Below are positions 8,139 through 17,629 of a DNA stretch of 64,000 bases, piece by piece. The stretch is from Amazonocrinis nigriterrae CENA67 (GTDB lineage Bacteria; Cyanobacteriota; Cyanobacteriia; Cyanobacteriales; Nostocaceae). Made by a program: the position numbers and the translations under genes. The notes under the pieces were generated by a model. The model did not search any database, was not told where the DNA came from, and saw only the letters and a list, made by a program, of their open reading frames with translations. How positions within the stretch are numbered: the stretch's first letter is position 1; each line of letters opens with the position of its first letter. The stretch covers positions 141,934-205,933 of the forward strand of contig NZ_JAECZC010000002.1 of the NCBI RefSeq assembly GCF_016056305.1. The letters are read 5' to 3'.

Positions 8139-9275
8139 ATGAATTCACCACCAAAACTACCCAGTACAACTAATCCTAGAGGACATCCGACGGAGTTTGA
8201 CCAAATTATTCAAGAAAAAAGCCGTAACTTTGTCGGTCGTAATTTTGTCTTTACGGCTATCAATGAATTTCTCCAATGTTATAGCCGGGGTTACTTCACT
8301 ATCATCGGCGCACCCGGTAGCGGTAAAAGTGCTATCCTCGCTAAATATGTGACAGAAAATCCTCATGTTGTCTATTACAACACTGAATTTGAGGGTAAAA
8401 ATCTTGCTGATGAATTTCTCAGAAATATCTGCACACAACTGATTAATCAATACTCTCTGAATTACAACTCTCTCCCTGATAACGCCACAGAGGGAAGCTG
8501 GTTTTTGTCTAGTCTTCTTCAACAAATCAGCGAAAAGTTAGAACTCAATCAAAAAATAATAATTGCCATTGATGCATTGAATTGCATTGACCACAACAGC
8601 CAACCTCTTGGTACAAATTTGTTTTATCTTCCGCGCTATCTCCCAGATGGTGTGTATTTTCTCCTCACCCGCCGTCCTTTCCTGAGAGAAAAGTCTGGTT
8701 TATTAATTGAAACGCCGTCACAAAGTCTTGATTTAGCTGATTTTTCAGAAGAAAATAGACAAGATGTCCAAGCTTATATTGAAAAGAACCTAACCCCCCT
8801 TCCCCCCCTTCCCTATGAGGGAAGAGGGGAACAAAAAAATTTCTCCCCTCTCCTAAAAGGGGAGGGGTTGGAGGAGGGGTCTAATATCAAACGCCTCATT
8901 GCTGAGTGCGAAAATAATTTCATGTATCTCAGCCAAATCATCAACGCTATTAATGAAGGTTTTTATTCAGAAGGTTTTGATTTCCATCAACTCCCGCCTG
9001 GTTTAGAAGCATATTATCAACAGCATTTACAAAAGATGCTTGATGAAGCAAAGGAAGATTTCAGCATTGCTGTGCTGAATGTTTTAATACAGCAGCAAAA
9101 AGCGATTTCAACAAGTGCGATCGCTCATATAATCGATGCAGATGAATATGATGTAGAACAAGTGCTAGAAAACTGGTTTGAGTTTTTACACCAACAACGA
9201 ATTACTGAAGAAAACTACTACAGTCTCTATCACTCCAGTTTCCGCCACTGGCTAACTAAACAACAAATTCTCTAA
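8139..9275 (+). CDS. Minimal STAND-like NTPase with degenerate Walker B
   Basis: A 378-residue paralogue of the NTPase at 2802-4469: SRNFVGRNFVFTAINEFL corresponds to its IRNFCGRKFVFEAFDEFL, and YHSSFRHWL to YHASFLDFL. It lacks the N-terminal 150 residues and has no WD40 partner downstream. Walker A GAPGSGKS is intact (57-64). Walker B reads IIIAIDALNCID (140-151): the first Asp is kept, but the usual Asp-Glu pair is Asn-Cys, so hydrolysis may be impaired. Residues about 217-247 (LTPLPPLPYEGRGEQ...GEGLEEGS) come from a dispersed GC-rich inverted repeat inserted in frame. Its 3' end overlaps the convergent reductase gene by 24 bp. It could be an ATP-binding partner or a decaying gene. Confidence 0.75.
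   Translation: MNSPPKLPSTTNPRGHPTEFDQIIQEKSRNFVGRNFVFTAINEFLQCYSRGYFTIIGAPGSGKSAILAKYVTENPHVVYYNTEFEGKNLADEFLRNICTQLINQYSLNYNSLPDNATEGSWFLSSLLQQISEKLELNQKIIIAIDALNCIDHNSQPLGTNLFYLPRYLPDGVYFLLTRRPFLREKSGLLIETPSQSLDLADFSEENRQDVQAYIEKNLTPLPPLPYEGRGEQKNFSPLLKGEGLEEGSNIKRLIAECENNFMYLSQIINAINEGFYSEGFDFHQLPPGLEAYYQQHLQKMLDEAKEDFSIAVLNVLIQQQKAISTSAIAHIIDADEYDVEQVLENWFEFLHQQRITEENYYSLYHSSFRHWLTKQQIL
8788..8883. repeat. GC-rich inverted repeat inside the second STAND gene
   Basis: ACCTAACCCCCCTTCCCC at the left is partly complementary to GGGGAGGGGTTGGAGGAGGGG at the right, with an inner CCCTATGAGGG hairpin. It codes about 31 residues with no match in the paralogue, and keeps the frame. Confidence 0.75.
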
Positions 9276-10124
9276 TTCCTCTTTTAAGGGTAAAGGTTGA
9301 TACCCCAATGCAAAGGCTCTAGAACTATCTAAAGATACATCTGCTGGTCTGGGTGCTGCCATTTTTACATCTTGTTGGCGACAAGATTTAATTTGAGTGT
9401 CAGGAAGTTGAAATACTTCTACTAATAACTTGACAAAATCATAGCGAGAAATTCTTTCTTTCCCACCTAAATGAATGTAGCCGTTAACTTTTTCTAATGC
9501 TAATAATAATCCTTTGCCGGCTGTTGTCCCGCTTGCGGGTGTACGAAATTCATCTATAAATAGACTGAGTTCTTTACCCTCTTTTAAATTTTGAATAAAC
9601 GGCTGTATAAAGCTTTTAGCTGTGGGTGTCTCTCTGCCAAACATTAACGGCATTCGACACACTGCTGTTATGGGATAGCGTTCTAACATACCGACTTCAG
9701 CTTTGACTTTTTGCTCACCATAAATGTTGACAGGACACACAATATCTGTTTCTTTATAAGGAGGATTTAAGCCATCAAAAACTAAGTCAGTGGATGTAAA
9801 AACGCAAGGAATAGAAGTATCTGCACAAAGTCCAGCAATATTACAAGATACTGTTACATTAATTTTGTATGATTCTTCAGGATGAGTTTGACAATAATTT
9901 GGTTGTGATTGGGCTGCTGTATGAATAACTGCTGCTGGCTTGATATCACTAAATAACTGCTTGAGTTCCTGAAAGTTTGTCAAGTTAACTTTTAGTAATT
10001 TAATATCAGGAATCTCTAGTTTATGGGAGGAATAAGTACCGTAAACTTCCCATTCTTGCTTTGCTAGTTGGCAAAGGTGCCATCCTAAAAAACCACTAGC
10101 ACCAGTAACTAACAATTTTTTCAT
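9252..10124 (-). CDS. SDR-family sugar-nucleotide reductase (RmlD-like)
   Basis: A 290-residue short-chain dehydrogenase/reductase of the extended type, close to dTDP-4-dehydrorhamnose reductases. The NAD(P)-binding motif GASGFLG is at residues 8-14, VIHTAAQSQP and FTSTDLVFDG follow, and the catalytic YxxxK is in IYGEQKVKAE. The C-terminal RISRYDFVKLLVEVF and MAAPRPADVSLDSSRA are typical of RmlD-like proteins. The substrate cannot be read from sequence. It stands alone, converging on the upstream STAND gene with a 24-bp overlap. The rmlABC partners are not in this window. Confidence 0.85.
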   Translation of the reverse strand: MKKLLVTGASGFLGWHLCQLAKQEWEVYGTYSSHKLEIPDIKLLKVNLTNFQELKQLFSDIKPAAVIHTAAQSQPNYCQTHPEESYKINVTVSCNIAGLCADTSIPCVFTSTDLVFDGLNPPYKETDIVCPVNIYGEQKVKAEVGMLERYPITAVCRMPLMFGRETPTAKSFIQPFIQNLKEGKELSLFIDEFRTPASGTTAGKGLLLALEKVNGYIHLGGKERISRYDFVKLLVEVFQLPDTQIKSCRQQDVKMAAPRPADVSLDSSRAFALGYQPLPLKEELENLLFS

Positions 10125-10204
10125 TTTTTAACCAAGTCATATAAAGTAAATATGCCTACAACCCTCACAACTAACAACTGACAACTAACAAATGACACAA
10201 CTAC

Positions 10205-10948
10205 TTATTTAATTAATTCCTGAAAACGCTGATTACTGCGTATTTTACTAAAATCTGGGTCAGTTTTTGCTAACTTTTGGTACTTATCAGGAACCAGCCA
10301 CATAGCTTTTTGCAAGTTTTCAATTGCTAATTCTACATTGTTTTGTAATGCATAAGCACAAGCTTTGTTGTAATAGGCTTCATGCTTATTTGGCTTAATC
10401 GCGATCGCCTTGTCGTATGATGCCAATGCTTCTTGGTAACGTTGTAACTTTGTTAAGGCTATACCTCGATTCACCCAGGCTGCGGATTTGTCTTTTTTGA
10501 TGGCGATCGCTTTGTCATATGACACGATTGCATCTTTGTAACTTTGCAATGAAGTTAACGCATTGCCTCGGTTATACCAAGCTTCATCTTTGTTGACATT
10601 GATGGCGATCGCTTTGTCATATGATGCTAGTGCTTCTTTGTAACGTTGCAATGATGCAAGGGCATTTCCACGATTAATCCAAGCCTCAGCACTATCAGAT
10701 TTAATGGCGATTGCTTTGTCGTATGCTTCTATCGCATCTTCGTAGCGTTGCGCGTCTAACAATTGATTGCCTTGATTAAAGAAATCTTCCGCCTTTTGGC
10801 TAGCCTTTGCTTTGATGAATAGCTGAGAAACATTGGTTTCTTGTACGACTTCCTTAGTATTTTCTGTCGATGAGTTTGCCTCATAACTACAGCCAAACGT
10901 CAAGAAACTGATCAAGCCAGAGACAATCAAACTACGCCAAAATCCCAT
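10205..10948 (-). CDS. TPR-repeat protein with N-terminal signal
   Basis: A 247-residue exported protein. The N-terminus MGFWRSLIVSGLISFLTFGCS is a signal sequence; the Cys suggests a lipoprotein, but the residues before it (TFG) fit a lipobox poorly. Then come five consecutive 34-residue TPR units (xAWxNRGxALxxLQxYxxAxxSYDKAIAI), followed by an unmatched tail. The ATG at 10948 has AGGGA seven bases upstream; an in-frame TTG nine codons earlier lacks such support. Several KAIAI segments are coded through GCGATCGC, so HIP1 sites recur once per TPR. Such proteins act as interaction scaffolds; the partner is unknown. Confidence 0.8.
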   Translation of the reverse strand: MGFWRSLIVSGLISFLTFGCSYEANSSTENTKEVVQETNVSQLFIKAKASQKAEDFFNQGNQLLDAQRYEDAIEAYDKAIAIKSDSAEAWINRGNALASLQRYKEALASYDKAIAINVNKDEAWYNRGNALTSLQSYKDAIVSYDKAIAIKKDKSAAWVNRGIALTKLQRYQEALASYDKAIAIKPNKHEAYYNKACAYALQNNVELAIENLQKAMWLVPDKYQKLAKTDPDFSKIRSNQRFQELIK

Positions 10949-11427
10949 GCTGTCCCTACAAAATCTATAATACAATGTTAAAACATGGTTTTGTTAATTT
11001 TCTCATCTTACCAAAGACTACTCTTTTTCTTTAACTAAATTTCTTGATTGCTAAAATGTATGAGTTCTGCAACAAAAAATGCATAATATACTACAATATC
11101 GAGTATAAAAAAGCAAATAATTTACTTTTTTATTGAAAGTGTCCCACGAGGGAGTAGTCAAAAGTCAGTAATTCAAAATGATTAAATCCACTGGCTAAAA
11201 ATCAAACAAACACTTTCTTTCCCCACTCCCTACTCCCTACTCCCCACTCCCTGTGTTTATTGAAAGTTCCCTAAGTTATTTGTTGGTAAAATAAATTATT
11301 CCTAATGAAAAAAACAGCCCTACAGAATAGCATTTAATTGTGAAATTGGATTCTTGCCAGACCCTACCCAGTGCCAGTTAATATATAACAGGTGCGGAAT
11401 TGAATGTACTGGGGCAAAATATAAAGC
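10949..11427. other. Intergenic region, AT-rich, with one STRR array
   Basis: Separates the divergent TPR and pentapeptide genes. It holds an AT-rich stretch (about 10980-11140) and a CCCTACT-type heptamer array at about 11221-11252. I see no convincing gene. Confidence 0.6.
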
Positions 11428-12780
11428 ATGACCACTAAATCTAACTCCCCCAATCCACCAACCCCAGAATCCGGCCCTGAAAACGACTTGCAACCAGATG
11501 ACTTTGACAGTGGTGCAAATGAGAATCATTTAAGCTCAGAAGGGCTGGCTGCACAACAAGCCTTGGCTGCAATTGGGTCTTTGCAATCTCCACAACATAC
11601 AACTGCGCTGCAACAAGCCCGTTCCAGCTTTCCTCAACGTATTGCCAATCAGTTAACAATTAAGCCAAGGGCATTACTGATTACAATAGTTGCGATCGCC
11701 ATCACTTTTGTGGGATTTATCCTAAACAACTGGCTGATTGGTATCACAGGAACCCTAATTACTTTGGTATTATCCTTAGCCATGTTATTGCCTTGGTTGC
11801 AATATGTAGTAGTTGAGTGGTTTTCACCCCAAGATAGAACTTTGTTTGTTGCCTTTGTGGGACTAGTAGTAGCCATCATCGGCTCATTAAAGTTTACTGG
11901 TATAGGTGAACGCCTGCTACTTTGGGGAAGTCAGATTAATTGGGATATTGCGGGGAGTTTGGCGGACTGGTTTGGCGCTTTGGGGCAAATTCTCATCGCT
12001 ATCATCGCCGTTTATGTAGCGTGGCGACAATATGTCATTTCCAAAGACTTGACAATTCAGCAGAATTTGTTGACATTTCAGCAAAACATTATCACCCAGC
12101 AGCAGACAATTGATTCCTATTTCCAAGGCGTCTCCGACTTAGTATTAGATGAAGAAGGATTATTAGAAGACTGGCCGCAAGAAAGAGCGATCGCCGAAGG
12201 ACGAACAGCGGCAATTTTGAGTAGTGTAGATGGTAGTGGTAAAGCTAAAATTCTGCGGTTTCTTTCCCGTTCTAAGTTGTTGACACCCCTAAAACGCGAT
12301 CGCCATTTAGGTAGAGCCATCCTCAATGGCTTTGGCGGTTATGCTGAAGACCGGATTGCAGGTGTGCGTGTCATCGATTTAGGAGTGATGTTAGCCGCTG
12401 CTGACCTTTCTAACACAGATTTGCGTTGGACTGATCTTAGCGAAGCTAACCTAGTCCGCGCGAACCTCAGCGGTTGTGACTTGGTAAAAGCCAACCTCTC
12501 CCGCACCATTTTGTATGATGCTAATCTCAGCGGTGCTGACTTAAATGGCATTCGTCTATTCTATGGTTCAGTAGATCAAGCATCACCCCGCAGTCGCACC
12601 GAACCACCAAACTACGAAACTGGAGAACAGACTGGTGCTGTAGTGGAAAATGCCGATTTTAGCAATGTGCAACGGATGTCCGATACTATCCGCTACTACT
12701 GCTGTGCTTGGGGTGGCGAAAAAACTAGAGGCACTATTCCCGGTGGTTGTCAAGATATTCCTAATAAGCTGGGACGATAA
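11428..12780 (+). CDS. Membrane protein with pentapeptide repeats
   Basis: A 450-residue protein. Residues 1-75 are polar and Pro/Ser-rich. About four membrane segments follow: ALLITIVAIAITFVGFIL, LIGITGTLITLVLSLAMLLPW, LFVAFVGLVVAIIGSL and LGQILIAIIAVYVAW. A Gln-rich stretch (LTIQQNLLTFQQNIITQQQ) resembles a coiled coil. Residues about 335-380 carry pentapeptide repeats (ADLSNTDLRWTDLSEANLVRANLSG), which form a right-handed beta-helix. This arrangement is common in cyanobacteria, but function is not established. ATG start at 11428; the gene stands alone. A GC-rich dispersed repeat follows the stop. Confidence 0.8.
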   Translation: MTTKSNSPNPPTPESGPENDLQPDDFDSGANENHLSSEGLAAQQALAAIGSLQSPQHTTALQQARSSFPQRIANQLTIKPRALLITIVAIAITFVGFILNNWLIGITGTLITLVLSLAMLLPWLQYVVVEWFSPQDRTLFVAFVGLVVAIIGSLKFTGIGERLLLWGSQINWDIAGSLADWFGALGQILIAIIAVYVAWRQYVISKDLTIQQNLLTFQQNIITQQQTIDSYFQGVSDLVLDEEGLLEDWPQERAIAEGRTAAILSSVDGSGKAKILRFLSRSKLLTPLKRDRHLGRAILNGFGGYAEDRIAGVRVIDLGVMLAAADLSNTDLRWTDLSEANLVRANLSGCDLVKANLSRTILYDANLSGADLNGIRLFYGSVDQASPRSRTEPPNYETGEQTGAVVENADFSNVQRMSDTIRYYCCAWGGEKTRGTIPGGCQDIPNKLGR

Positions 12781-12787
12781 CAGTAAA

Positions 12788-12895
12788 GGGGACTGGTGAG
12801 CCAGCGCGGTCTTGGGGGTTCCCCCCATGAGCGACTGGCGTTAGCGTAGCGTTAGCGACGAAGGAGCGTCACCCGAAGGGGGACTGGTGATTAGG
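12788..12895. repeat. Dispersed palindromic repeat
   Basis: Contains GCGCGGTCTTGGGGGTTCC, a GGGGGTTCCCCCC palindrome and GTTAGCGTAGCGTTAGCGACG-like sequence followed by GGAGCGTC. The same motifs recur at about 18130-18360 and inside the element at 48646-48880. Confidence 0.7.
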
Positions 12896-12903
12896 GACTA
12901 GGT

Positions 12904-13008
12904 ATTATCCTGAACAAAGGCTTATCAGACGTATATCGTCAAGGTTTAAAATTATCCATTGAACGAGTTTCCAGACAAGTCAAAGACCCAGCTACAGGAA
13001 AAGCTATA
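12904..13008 (+). pseudogene. Gene remnant, possibly the C-terminus of a CsgG-like protein
   Basis: An open stretch of 35 codons (ILNKGLSDVYRQGLKLSIE.. ending ..KDPATGKAIG) reads like real protein. It has no start, and ends at a hairpin repeat. The pattern resembles C-terminal parts of CsgG/HfaB-like cyanobacterial proteins from memory, so the identity is tentative. Confidence 0.35.
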
Positions 13009-13030
13009 GGGGCGTACATCTGTACGCCCC
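13009..13030. repeat. GGGGCGTACA palindrome
   Basis: A 10-bp perfect stem GGGGCGTACA / TGTACGCCCC with a TC loop, between the pentapeptide gene and the stop of the PD-(D/E)XK-like gene. A near-identical copy is at 25512-25539. No clear T-run follows, so I call it a dispersed repeat rather than a terminator. Confidence 0.7.
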
Positions 13031-13665
13031 TACTCATGTATTACTGTAATTTGACTAATCCGCTTTAAAATCCGCAGGACATCATATAATTCATTCCCCC
13101 GGTTACGCACATCAAAAATATCTGAAGTAGCATAACGAGGAGGATTACCTTTTAGCAGTTTAATAAACATAAAGCTGCCACCGGAAGTAATCATGCCAAA
13201 TACTTCATTTTGTGACTGGGGCGCAGCCAGCATGTAAGCTAAAAGTTGGTCAAGTCCTGCCTCTACAGAATACGCTACTTGTTTTGACTCAATAACTGTC
13301 AGCCAAAATTTTTGATGCAAAAGTAAAAAATCAATCCTACCTTTGATCGTAGTTTGCTGGTCTTGGCTTTCAATTTCGATAGATTTTTCTAATTTGATGT
13401 GAAAAGGTGGTAAATAAAACTTACCAATGAATAACAGTGGTGACAAAATAATGGTGTTGACTGTGTTTTCTAGTAACGGCGGATAGTTTCGTAAGTTGAT
13501 GTAGCCTGCCTTAATTTGATCTAGTAACTGCTTTTCAGTGTTTGTCAGTTCTGGTAGATCATCTTGCCATTCTCGAAAAAATTCTTCCCCATCAACTAAC
13601 TCTAAACCATAGAGCGTGATTAATTGCTCAAGGGTAACGTTCTCCGCCGCTAGAGTTTGCACCAT
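13030..13665 (-). CDS. PD-(D/E)XK nuclease-like protein (restriction subunit R N-terminal type)
   Basis: A 211-residue protein. The central RIDFLLLHQKFWLTVIESKQ has the spacing of a PD-(D/E)XK nuclease core (D..., E-x-K), like the N-terminal nuclease part of type I restriction R subunits and cyanobacterial orphan proteins annotated that way. No helicase domain, methylase or specificity gene is nearby, so it is not a complete restriction system. It sits seven bases after the map stop on the same strand and is probably co-transcribed with bvdR-map. The TAG stop abuts the GGGGCGTACA palindrome. Confidence 0.65.
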   Translation of the reverse strand: MVQTLAAENVTLEQLITLYGLELVDGEEFFREWQDDLPELTNTEKQLLDQIKAGYINLRNYPPLLENTVNTIILSPLLFIGKFYLPPFHIKLEKSIEIESQDQQTTIKGRIDFLLLHQKFWLTVIESKQVAYSVEAGLDQLLAYMLAAPQSQNEVFGMITSGGSFMFIKLLKGNPPRYATSDIFDVRNRGNELYDVLRILKRISQITVIHE

Positions 13666-13672
13666 AGTCTAC

Positions 13673-14443
13673 TTACTCGCCTTCAGGTAAGGTGAGGATT
13701 TCTACGCCATCTTCTGTTACTACTATGGTATGTTCAAACTGAGCTGATAACTTGCGATCGCGTGTCACTGCTGTCCAGCCATCGCTGAGAACTTCCACTT
13801 CATAAGTACCTTCGTTAATCATTGGTTCGATGGTAAAAACCATCCCAGGTCTAAGACGCTTACCCTTATCGCGTGTACCGTAATGGGGAATATCAGGCGC
13901 AGTGTGAAAAATATTACTAATGCCGTGTCCTACAAAGTCTCTTACCACAGAAAAGCCTTGCGCCTCTGCATACTCTTGAATGGCTGCGCCAATATCTCCA
14001 ATGCGTCCTCCCGGTTTAACCTCAGCAATACCCAGCCGCAGACACTCTTCGGTCACTTCCACCAGCTTTTTTGTCTTGGGCGAAGAATTTCCTACAATGA
14101 ATGTCTTAGATGTATCGCCGTGGTAGCCCTCTAAAATCGGCGTCACATCAATATTGATGATGTCACCTTCCTTAAGAATCTGTCTAGCATTGGGAATACC
14201 ATGACAGACTACCTCATTCACACTCGTGCAAATTGACTTGGGGTAGCCTTTGTAGCCCAGAGGTGCGCTTTTTGCACCATGAGCCTGTGTCCAACGTTCG
14301 GCTTCATCATTCAGTTGCAGAGTACTAACCCCAGGCTTGACAAGTGGTTCCAAATGTTGTAATAGTTTAGCTGCCAAGCGTCCTGCTTGACGCATTTTCT
14401 CTATTTCTCGTGAAGATAAAATTACGATTGGTTCGGTTCTCAT
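13673..14443 (-). CDS. map: Methionine aminopeptidase, type I
   Basis: Cytosolic metallopeptidase that removes the initiator Met from new proteins. The 256 residues span the whole pita-bread fold with the metal ligands: Asp in NIDVTPILEGYHGDTSKTF (two), His in FVGHGISNIFH, Glu in FTIEPM and Glu in SAQFEHTIVV. The substrate His is in VCHGIPN. There is no N-terminal zinc-finger extension. Its ATG overlaps the stop of the upstream reductase gene as ATGA, so translation is coupled. Cyanobacteria often have several map paralogues; which one this is cannot be told here. Confidence 0.93.
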   Translation of the reverse strand: MRTEPIVILSSREIEKMRQAGRLAAKLLQHLEPLVKPGVSTLQLNDEAERWTQAHGAKSAPLGYKGYPKSICTSVNEVVCHGIPNARQILKEGDIINIDVTPILEGYHGDTSKTFIVGNSSPKTKKLVEVTEECLRLGIAEVKPGGRIGDIGAAIQEYAEAQGFSVVRDFVGHGISNIFHTAPDIPHYGTRDKGKRLRPGMVFTIEPMINEGTYEVEVLSDGWTAVTRDRKLSAQFEHTIVVTEDGVEILTLPEGE

Positions 14444-15459
14444 AAACTCTTGTCTAGGGTATCTGCCATAAATATAGTTAATCCTGTCTCGGCAGCTCTT
14501 TTGGCAGCGTCAGCAACCTTAAGGGTGTACAAGCTCTCTTCTGGGGTGACGTACAAAGGAGTACCATTAAACAGATGGTCTAACACCATAGTAGTGTCTT
14601 TGACAAACAACCCCCGACGGGTACCAACTTCTATTGGTGTTGTTTCCCCTACTTGGATAAAAAATCCTGTGTTGCCATCAAAAATTAAACCACCCTTTTC
14701 GCCGTGAACTTCAAACTTGCGTTCTGGTTGCCAAATGGTTTCGCCTTTGCCATAGACCACTTGTGCTAACAGTCCGCTAGTAAAGCATAGCTGAGTAATG
14801 CTAAAACAGGTTTGATAGTATTCTGGTTCTATTGCCCAGTATCGCTGATGACTGTTCACCGTAAAGACTTTACCAAACAAATCAGTCAGACGATGTAATC
14901 GAGAAAGTGCCCCAATCAAGGGAAAGCCAAAAAGCTCATGGTTATAAGTCCATTTGCGGGGGGCGGGATTTTGGGGATTAATGGTGCTGTAGCGCACATA
15001 AAACACGCTGCCAATTTTCTCTAAGTGTTGCTTCAAAGCTTGATGCACACCACCTAAGAGTTCAATATGTTCTACATGCAGCAGTTTGTTTTTTGCTTTG
15101 GCTAGGGCAACAACTTCTTCAGCTTCGATCGCATCCACTGACAAGGGATATTCTACAACTACATGTTTATCTTGCGATAGGGCTGCTTTCGCGATCGCAC
15201 CATGATCTCGATTCACTGTAGAAATCACCACCAAATCAATATCTTCGCGCTCGACTAACTCCTGCCAAGAACTCAAGGCAACAGTATCGTATTCTTTTGC
15301 AAAGGCTGCTGTATTTTCCGGTTCGTGACCTACAATCGCCACTAGATGCGATCGCTCATCATTCACTAATGCCTCTGCTCTTAATTTTGCCGCATATCCA
15401 GTACCAACCAAGCCGACACGCACTGTTACTTTTCCCCAAACTGCCTCTGAATTGTACAT
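14440..15459 (-). CDS. bvdR: Biliverdin reductase (Gfo/Idh/MocA fold)
   Basis: NAD(P)H-dependent oxidoreductase of about 339 residues. A Rossmann motif VRVGLVGTGYAAKLRAE starts the protein. VVVEYPLSVD, KLLHVEHIELLGGVHQALKQHLEKIG and YSTINPQNPAPRKWTY closely follow the cyanobacterial BvdR enzyme as I remember it from Synechocystis, which reduces biliverdin IX-alpha to bilirubin. A generic Gfo/Idh sugar dehydrogenase is the alternative. The start is uncertain: ATGs at 15462 and 15459 and a TTG at 15471 are possible. It overlaps map by 4 bp. The 5' region faces petF copy 1 divergently. Confidence 0.75.
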   Translation of the reverse strand: MYNSEAVWGKVTVRVGLVGTGYAAKLRAEALVNDERSHLVAIVGHEPENTAAFAKEYDTVALSSWQELVEREDIDLVVISTVNRDHGAIAKAALSQDKHVVVEYPLSVDAIEAEEVVALAKAKNKLLHVEHIELLGGVHQALKQHLEKIGSVFYVRYSTINPQNPAPRKWTYNHELFGFPLIGALSRLHRLTDLFGKVFTVNSHQRYWAIEPEYYQTCFSITQLCFTSGLLAQVVYGKGETIWQPERKFEVHGEKGGLIFDGNTGFFIQVGETTPIEVGTRRGLFVKDTTMVLDHLFNGTPLYVTPEESLYTLKVADAAKRAAETGLTIFMADTLDKSL

Positions 15460-15733
15460 CATCCTCACCAAAACAGTGCTTAATTATTAAGTTAGGAGGC
15501 GCACAGTTAAGACTTAGGAGTAATCACTCAGCACTACTGATATGATTTTTAGAAAACTGGACTTAGCCTTCTCAAATTATCATTTTTTTACCACAGCATT
15601 ATTTGGCATTGATTTATATTAAAAAATCTTATCTTTTACAACTAACTAAATTTCATTACTAATCGGGGCTGATTTGCAGTTACATCCTTAAGTTTTTCTC
15701 GTAGTATCAGAATTGAAGTGAATTTAAACCGAC

Positions 15734-15781
15734 GGTTGATATCAAACCAGCCGTTTGCTTTGCTTTAGCATAACTTATACT
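15734..15781 (+). promoter_or_regulatory. Probable petF promoter region (copy 1)
   Basis: A TATACT -10-like hexamer at 15776-15781 has TTGCTT 15 bp upstream (15755-15760), a slightly short spacer. Just before it is an imperfect palindrome GGTTGATATCAAACC (15734-15748), a possible operator. The same bases recur unchanged at 16980-17027. Confidence 0.35.
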
Positions 15782-15808
15782 GCCGTTGACAAAAGAGAGG
15801 ATCACTGA

Positions 15809-16108
<300 letters not shown>

Positions 16109-16355
16109 GGGTTAGGCATCTCAACGATAAACCTCTTGCAAGAGTTGCTAATGTCGTTAACACGAAAATAGCACATCATAGAAAAACCTCGGTTTCGGGA
16201 CTGACAAATCAAAAAATACTCCTTTTAATTGTTTATTGCTGACTGTGGACAGTCAGCAATTAGCAACATCAAGCTTGAAAATTGATTTTTTGAACTTCCC
16301 TGTGTGTATGTGCTTTTTCAAACTAATTTCGTAACAAGCCTAAAATCTAACGTCA

Positions 16356-16392
16356 AGCAGGAACGCTAAGTTTTGCGTGTTCCTGCTTTATT
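16356..16392 (+). terminator. Terminator of petF copy 1
   Basis: Stem AGCAGGAAC (16356-16364) / GTTCCTGCT (16379-16387) with inner GC pairs, followed by TTATT. A related hairpin follows copy 2, so it belongs to the duplicated unit. Confidence 0.65.
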
Positions 16393-16622
16393 GGTATATG
16401 TCTATAACTTGATATCTTTGTTCAGAGGTTGTTTGTCAAGTATCAACATTTTTACTTGCTAACATAATCTAACTACAATCAGGGTGAGAACAAAGCTTAA
16501 AAGACTATATTTTTTCGTTTTGCACTACTCCCGTACAGACGCTGTGGTCGCAACATCTCTACTCCCTGCTACGCAAAGATCGGATGAATGTTTTCGCTCT
16601 CAAGCATTTTTGGCGCGCAGGT

Positions 16623-16741
16623 AATATCAAGTCTGCCTAATTATCCTTTCCCCTAATTCCCACGACCGAAGGAAGCGGGGGCCCAAGATTCCCTGCTCCC
16701 TAGCAGCCTTAATGATAAGTCTTTAACCTGACACGATATTA
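16623..16741. mobile_element. Degenerate inverted-repeat element, family B
   Basis: Ends ATATCAAGTCTGCCTAATTA (from 16623) and TTTAACCTGACACGATATT (to about 16740) are imperfect inverted repeats resembling the ATATCATGTCCG family terminus. The interior is unlike the other copies. Confidence 0.4.
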
Positions 16742-16771
16742 GGGCTTGCCCTAGGCATCTGCACTTTGGTA

Positions 16772-17353
<582 letters not shown>

Positions 17354-17354
<1 letters not shown>

Positions 17355-17524
17355 TATCATGTCCGCCTAATCACTTGCGATATGTCCGCAGCGAGTGGAA
17401 CGTTCGCTCGAAGAGCGTTCCCGAAGGGTAGCAATCACAAAGACTTTGGGATTGCTTCACTTCGTACCCTGCAAGAAGGCGTTCCGCCAACGCAATTGAC
17501 TTCTGTTTAACCGGACATGATACA
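17354..17524. mobile_element. Inverted-repeat element, family B, abutting petF copy 2
   Basis: Ends ATATCATGTCCG (17354-17365) and CGGACATGATA (17513-17523) are near-perfect inverted repeats. The interior has GGAACG/CGTTCC hairpins and ATTGCTTCACTTCG, shared with the copy at 42523. Comparison with copy 1 shows it was inserted between the stop codon and the common GGCATCTCAACGA sequence. Confidence 0.75.
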
Positions 17525-17629
17525 AGAGCTTGGCATCTCAACGACAAACCTCTTGCAAGAGTTTTAGTCCTAATCAAAAATCTCAATTCATCTCATCAAT
17601 CAGCAACGTCTAAAATATAACACTAAGCA

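Larger units (their letters stand above)
16109..16771. other. Spacer between the two petF copies
   Basis: Holds a 12-bp stem hairpin ATTGCTGACTGT / ACAGTCAGCAAT (16235-16260), the petF1 terminator (16356-16392) and a degenerate family B element (about 16623-16741). No gene is seen. Sequence just after the stop (GGCATCTCAACGA.AAACCTCTTGCAAGAG) recurs after copy 2. Confidence 0.6.

Noticed and set aside
9252-10124. Start of an rml rhamnose operon
   Set aside because: rmlA, rmlB and rmlC are not adjacent and the gene appears isolated.
13030-13665. Complete restriction-modification system
   Set aside because: Only a nuclease-like core is present; no helicase, methyltransferase or specificity gene lies near.
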